25,027 bases of DNA from a virus: IMG/VR virus record IMGVR_UViG_3300033146_000847, positions 1 through 25,027 of that record. One strand, given 5' to 3'. A program made the position numbers and the translations under genes. Within the stretch, counting starts at the first letter, position 1, and each line of letters starts with the position of its first letter. Shown one piece after another: positions 23,281-25,027 of this stretch. The notes beneath the pieces were generated by a model. That model was not told the DNA's origin. It made no database searches and saw nothing but the letters and a program-made list of their open reading frames with translations.

Positions 23281-23586
23281 GTGAAACATTTAAAAGATAT
23301 ACACGAAATGAAAGGCTTTATTCAATTTGATAAAGCACTAGATATGATAGGGTATGAAGTAGTAGGTTACTTCCCTTATGAAACAGCAAGAGTAAAAGGA
23401 CATAAAATATCCAGAAGCTTTGCACGTCCTTTAGAACATGCTTTACAAGATGCAAGATATCATACTGATAATAAAGTAGTATATATTTGTAGAGATAAAA
23501 CTAGGTTCGGTACACATAACTTTGCTGTATTCTGTCATGACAATGGAACTATAATAGGTTCTTTTGATGATGTAGTAGAATATTAA
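23281..23586 (+). CDS. Hypothetical protein, 101 aa, GTG start
   Basis: The start is GTG at 23281, preceded by the same AT-rich leader type (ATTAAAAACTATAACC) as other genes here, which supports it. It ends TAA 23584-23586. A soluble, basic/aromatic protein with an N-terminal helical part (LKDIHEMKGFIQFDKALDM). A strand-rich middle (YEVVGYFPYETARVKGH) follows, then a C-terminal part (VVYICRDKTRFGTHNFAVFC). No known motif. It is preceded by the tRNA-like element, whose 3' end lies 36 nt before the start, so the element could also act as a leader structure. Confidence 0.75.
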   Translation: MKHLKDIHEMKGFIQFDKALDMIGYEVVGYFPYETARVKGHKISRSFARPLEHALQDARYHTDNKVVYICRDKTRFGTHNFAVFCHDNGTIIGSFDDVVEY

Positions 23587-23602
23587 ACATATAGTGATAT
23601 TT

Positions 23603-23707
23603 GCTCTACTTTAGTGAGGAACGATTGGGATAAAAAGCAACAATACCCAATTCAATATGATAATACATAAAGTTAAAAAGGCTATTAGCTAGCTGTTGCA
23701 TTAGAGC
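23603..23707 (+). ncRNA. Candidate pseudoknotted RNA in spacer
   Basis: Outer helix GCTCTA (23603-23608) with TAGAGC (23702-23707). Inside is a hairpin ATTGGG (23624-23629) with CCCAAT (23646-23651). The loop of that hairpin carries GCAACA (23637-23642), which can pair with TGTTGC (23694-23699). This gives three mutually compatible 6-bp helices with a pseudoknot-like loop contact. Each helix is short, so chance pairing is not excluded. Confidence 0.3.
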
Positions 23708-23772
23708 GTATACTAATTGTTGTAAGGTAAAATGTGTGAATTATAATAGACGTATTATAATAATAAATCATT

Positions 23773-23792
23773 AAGGTAGATACGCCTACCTT
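23773..23792 (+). terminator. Short hairpin before the 98-aa gene
   Basis: AAGGTAG and CTACCTT (7 bp) around ATACGC, followed by TAAATTAATATTT. It lies 35 nt upstream of the ATG at 23828. A terminator or attenuator is possible. Confidence 0.5.
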
Positions 23793-23827
23793 TAAATTAA
23801 TATTTAAAGTAATTAAAAATTATAATT

Positions 23828-24124
23828 ATGAAAAGAGTAATTAAACCAACCAATGACAATAATATTACAGTAGATGATTTAATAGACCAGTTAAATTGTA
23901 AGATAGATATTGTAGTATTTTACTATACGGGAAGTACAGTAAGATATCCAGTATTTTTTAAAAAAATAAATTATAGTGAGTATGGATTTGTAAGTCCGAT
24001 ATTTAACTATAAACCTGTTTATACAGGGGATTTATATACTAGTATTAGAACTGCTGCAAGAGCTAAAGATTTATATGTTGTTGATAAAGCCGACATAGAT
24101 AAAATATTTAAAAAAGCTAAATAA
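23828..24124 (+). CDS. Hypothetical protein, 98 aa
   Basis: ATG 23828 to TAA 24122-24124, with a typical leader (AATTAAAAATTATAATT). Mostly beta-strand in the middle (IDIVVFYYTGSTVRYPVFFK, YGFVSPIFNYKPVYTGDLY), with a C-terminal helical, Lys-rich tail (DKADIDKIFKKAK). Soluble, Tyr/Phe-rich, no recognised motif. Function unknown. Confidence 0.75.
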   Translation: MKRVIKPTNDNNITVDDLIDQLNCKIDIVVFYYTGSTVRYPVFFKKINYSEYGFVSPIFNYKPVYTGDLYTSIRTAARAKDLYVVDKADIDKIFKKAK

Positions 24125-24130
24125 TAACTT

Positions 24131-24204
24131 AAAGTACCATAGTTTATGAGGTTTATACCGTTGCTTAAGTAATATTTGAACAAGACTAATACTAGTAGGT
24201 ACTT
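24131..24204 (+). terminator. Long-range 8-bp stem between small genes
   Basis: AAAGTACC (24131-24138) is complementary to GGTACTTT (24197-24204), enclosing a 58-nt loop, and is followed by ATTTTAT. The T-rich 3' flank suits a terminator, but the large loop makes a folded leader equally likely. Confidence 0.35.
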
Positions 24205-24233
24205 TATTTTATAACCAATAAAAACTAAAACTA

Positions 24234-24629
24234 ATGAAAGATACATTAATAACTCATAAAACAGCTTACTTATCCAAAGATAAAGGATTTAAGTTACCTA
24301 ATTCTACAAATTATATAGAAGCGTTTGATTTATCAGATAATTCATTAATTAAAATACGTATTGAAGACCAAAGCATGTTACGTGTTGCTATATGTGTTAC
24401 TCAACCACTTCTACAAAAATGGTTAAGAGAAGAACATAATATTCATATAGAAGTTAAAGTATCTGATTTTATAATAGATACAAATTACTATTGGTCTATA
24501 TTTGGTGCTTATAATAAAACAATGATTAGATGTCTTAGTAATTCAGGAGAACAGACTAAAGAGTTTTATAATACTTACGAAGAAGCTTTAGAAGAAGGAT
24601 TATATCAAGGACTTAAATTGATTAAATAA
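24234..24629 (+). CDS. Conserved small phage protein with TYEEALEEGL tail
   Basis: 131 aa, ATG 24234 to TAA 24627-24629. The core reads TQPLLQKWLREEHNIHIEVK, then a strand-rich part with aromatic residues (YYWSIFGAYNKT). It ends with TYEEALEEGLYQGLKLIK. The QKWLRE-H-IHI core and the TYEEALE-GL--LKLI ending are typical of a very common small protein in Bacteroides phages, as I recall them. No function is established to my knowledge. Its presence supports a Bacteroidota host. The first 35 residues (LSKDKGFKLPNSTNYIEAFD) appear to be an extra N-terminal part. Confidence 0.8.
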   Translation: MKDTLITHKTAYLSKDKGFKLPNSTNYIEAFDLSDNSLIKIRIEDQSMLRVAICVTQPLLQKWLREEHNIHIEVKVSDFIIDTNYYWSIFGAYNKTMIRCLSNSGEQTKEFYNTYEEALEEGLYQGLKLIK

Positions 24630-24662
24630 TGAAGATAAAGCTAAAACTATAAAAGATACATT

Positions 24663-24809
24663 ATGGAATATATTAATAACTACATAAGAACGTTGACAGT
24701 AGACCAATTTATTATTGGTTTCTTAGCATTAGAAATTGCAGTAATTATATTGATAAATTTTATAGTATATGGAATATCTTACTTAAAGAATGGTAAACAT
24801 ATTCTATAA
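24663..24809 (+). CDS. Small single-pass membrane protein, 48 aa
   Basis: A 48-codon frame, ATG 24663 to TAA 24807-24809, reading MEYINNYIRTLTVDQ, then a hydrophobic helix (FIIGFLALEIAVIILINFIV) and a tail YGISYLKNGKHIL. It lies 33 nt after the previous stop and has the local leader style (ACTATAAAAGATACATT). One membrane segment with a basic C-terminal tail. Small size limits certainty, but strand, position and hydrophobic pattern support it. Function unknown. Confidence 0.6.
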   Translation: MEYINNYIRTLTVDQFIIGFLALEIAVIILINFIVYGISYLKNGKHIL

Positions 24810-24817
24810 TGTGAAAT

Positions 24818-24922
24818 AATATAAATAGTTGCGGAGTAAGGCACAGGTAAAGTCCTGTATAAATAGGTGATGTATAGACGGTATATGTAGCCAACTGCAA
24901 TCCTACCGCAATTATTTATATT
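24818..24922 (+). ncRNA. Stem-closed structured RNA candidate
   Basis: A 17-bp closing stem pairs 24818-24834 (with ATAAATAGTTGCGG) to 24906-24922 (with CCGCAATTATTTAT), with one G-T pair and no mismatch. Inside are a perfect hairpin ACAGG / CCTGT (24843-24858, loop TAAAGT) and a weaker TATA / TATA hairpin (24873-24885, loop GACGG). The interior is GC-richer than its surroundings. No open frame covers it. It does not fit a tRNA. I cannot match it to a riboswitch or ribozyme core. Confidence 0.5.
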
Positions 24923-24938
24923 TATTGTTGTAAAGTCG

Positions 24939-24989
24939 TTTTAATGCTTGCTAACGAATGGCAATAAGAAGCGAATAAAGGGATTAAAA
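24939..24989 (+). other. Second small stem-loop near right edge
   Basis: TTTTAAT (24939-24945) can pair with ATTAAAA (24983-24989). Inside, GCTT/AAGC and TTGC/GCAA pairings around TAACGAATG are possible. It follows the 17-bp-stem element and may be a separate domain of the same RNA or a leader for a gene beyond the window. Confidence 0.3.
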
Positions 24990-25027
24990 TTGAAACAATA
25001 AATTAAATATAAACATAGGTGCTGAAA

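Noticed and set aside
24019-24246. Minus-strand hydrophobic 75-aa frame
   Set aside because: It is a shadow of the 98-aa plus-strand gene and its spacer, against the local gene direction.
1-25027. Alternative genetic code (TAG or TGA reassigned), as in some crAss-like phages
   Set aside because: Long late genes (terminase, portal, capsid) are open under the standard code, and one gene ends in TAG. The lack of TGA stops is compatible with AT bias. No suppressor tRNA with a clear CUA or UCA anticodon was found.
18683-25027. CRISPR array
   Set aside because: Repeats are contiguous tandem units or scattered copies; no regularly spaced repeats with unique spacers of about 30 nt were seen.
1-25027. 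Insertion sequence or integrase/attachment site
   Set aside because: No transposase or recombinase gene and no terminal inverted repeats flanking a gene were seen.

Overview
The window looks like part of an AT-rich, double-stranded DNA tailed bacteriophage genome infecting a Bacteroidota host. A crAss-like phage (order Crassvirales) or a close relative is the best fit. The grounds are: a head module with an unusually long large terminase (783 aa), a portal of about 790 aa with a Gln-rich coiled-coil C-terminus, an acidic protein between portal and capsid, a major-capsid-like protein of 499 aa, and a neck/ring-like protein. Further grounds are modular tail adhesin domains, a Bacteroidota-type promoter (TTTG-N19-TATATTTG), AT-rich leaders without Shine-Dalgarno sequences, and a small gene of a type common in Bacteroides phages. 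These identifications rest on recalled family patterns and motifs, not on searches.

Layout. Positions 1-18682 hold one long leftward (minus-strand) late block. In transcription order from about 18720 it reads: three proteins of unknown function (214, 145 and 201 aa), a PD-(D/E)XK nuclease, a lysis cassette (YkuD-like endolysin, spanin-like protein, holin-like protein), a 72-aa protein and TerL. It continues with portal, acidic putative scaffold, major capsid, a 338-aa protein, a neck/ring protein, a 47-aa protein, a 312-aa virion protein, a Cys-rich protein, a protein with an Asp-Gly repeat tail, a membrane-anchored coiled coil, a 109-aa protein and a modular adhesin. The adhesin is split by a frame change near position 700 and runs off the left edge. 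Hairpin terminators or attenuators lie between several head genes (near 9251, 6280 and 2937).

Positions 18683-20719 are a 2-kb gene-free divergent region. It holds the minus-strand promoter, three of the four copies of a conspicuous repeat (CCCCCGTAAGAAAGAAA-type; the fourth sits between TerL and portal), AT tandem repeats and a strongly purine-biased block with 9-bp repeats. It is the best candidate here for an origin, a phage-specific promoter cluster or a packaging region.

Positions 20720-25027 hold rightward, small, mostly unrecognised genes (48-145 aa), presumably early host-takeover genes. They are separated by unusually long spacers of 100-450 nt. Each spacer holds something different: 16-bp tandem repeats, a duplicated 30-nt block, an inverted repeat carrying a 22-nt direct repeat, a sharp G-rich to C-rich switch, a 76-nt tRNA-like cloverleaf, a possible pseudoknot and a 17-bp stem-closed RNA. 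This alternation of tiny genes with structured spacers is the most unusual aspect of the window. Nearly all genes end in TAA, one ends in TAG and none in TGA; the long structural genes are uninterrupted under the standard code.
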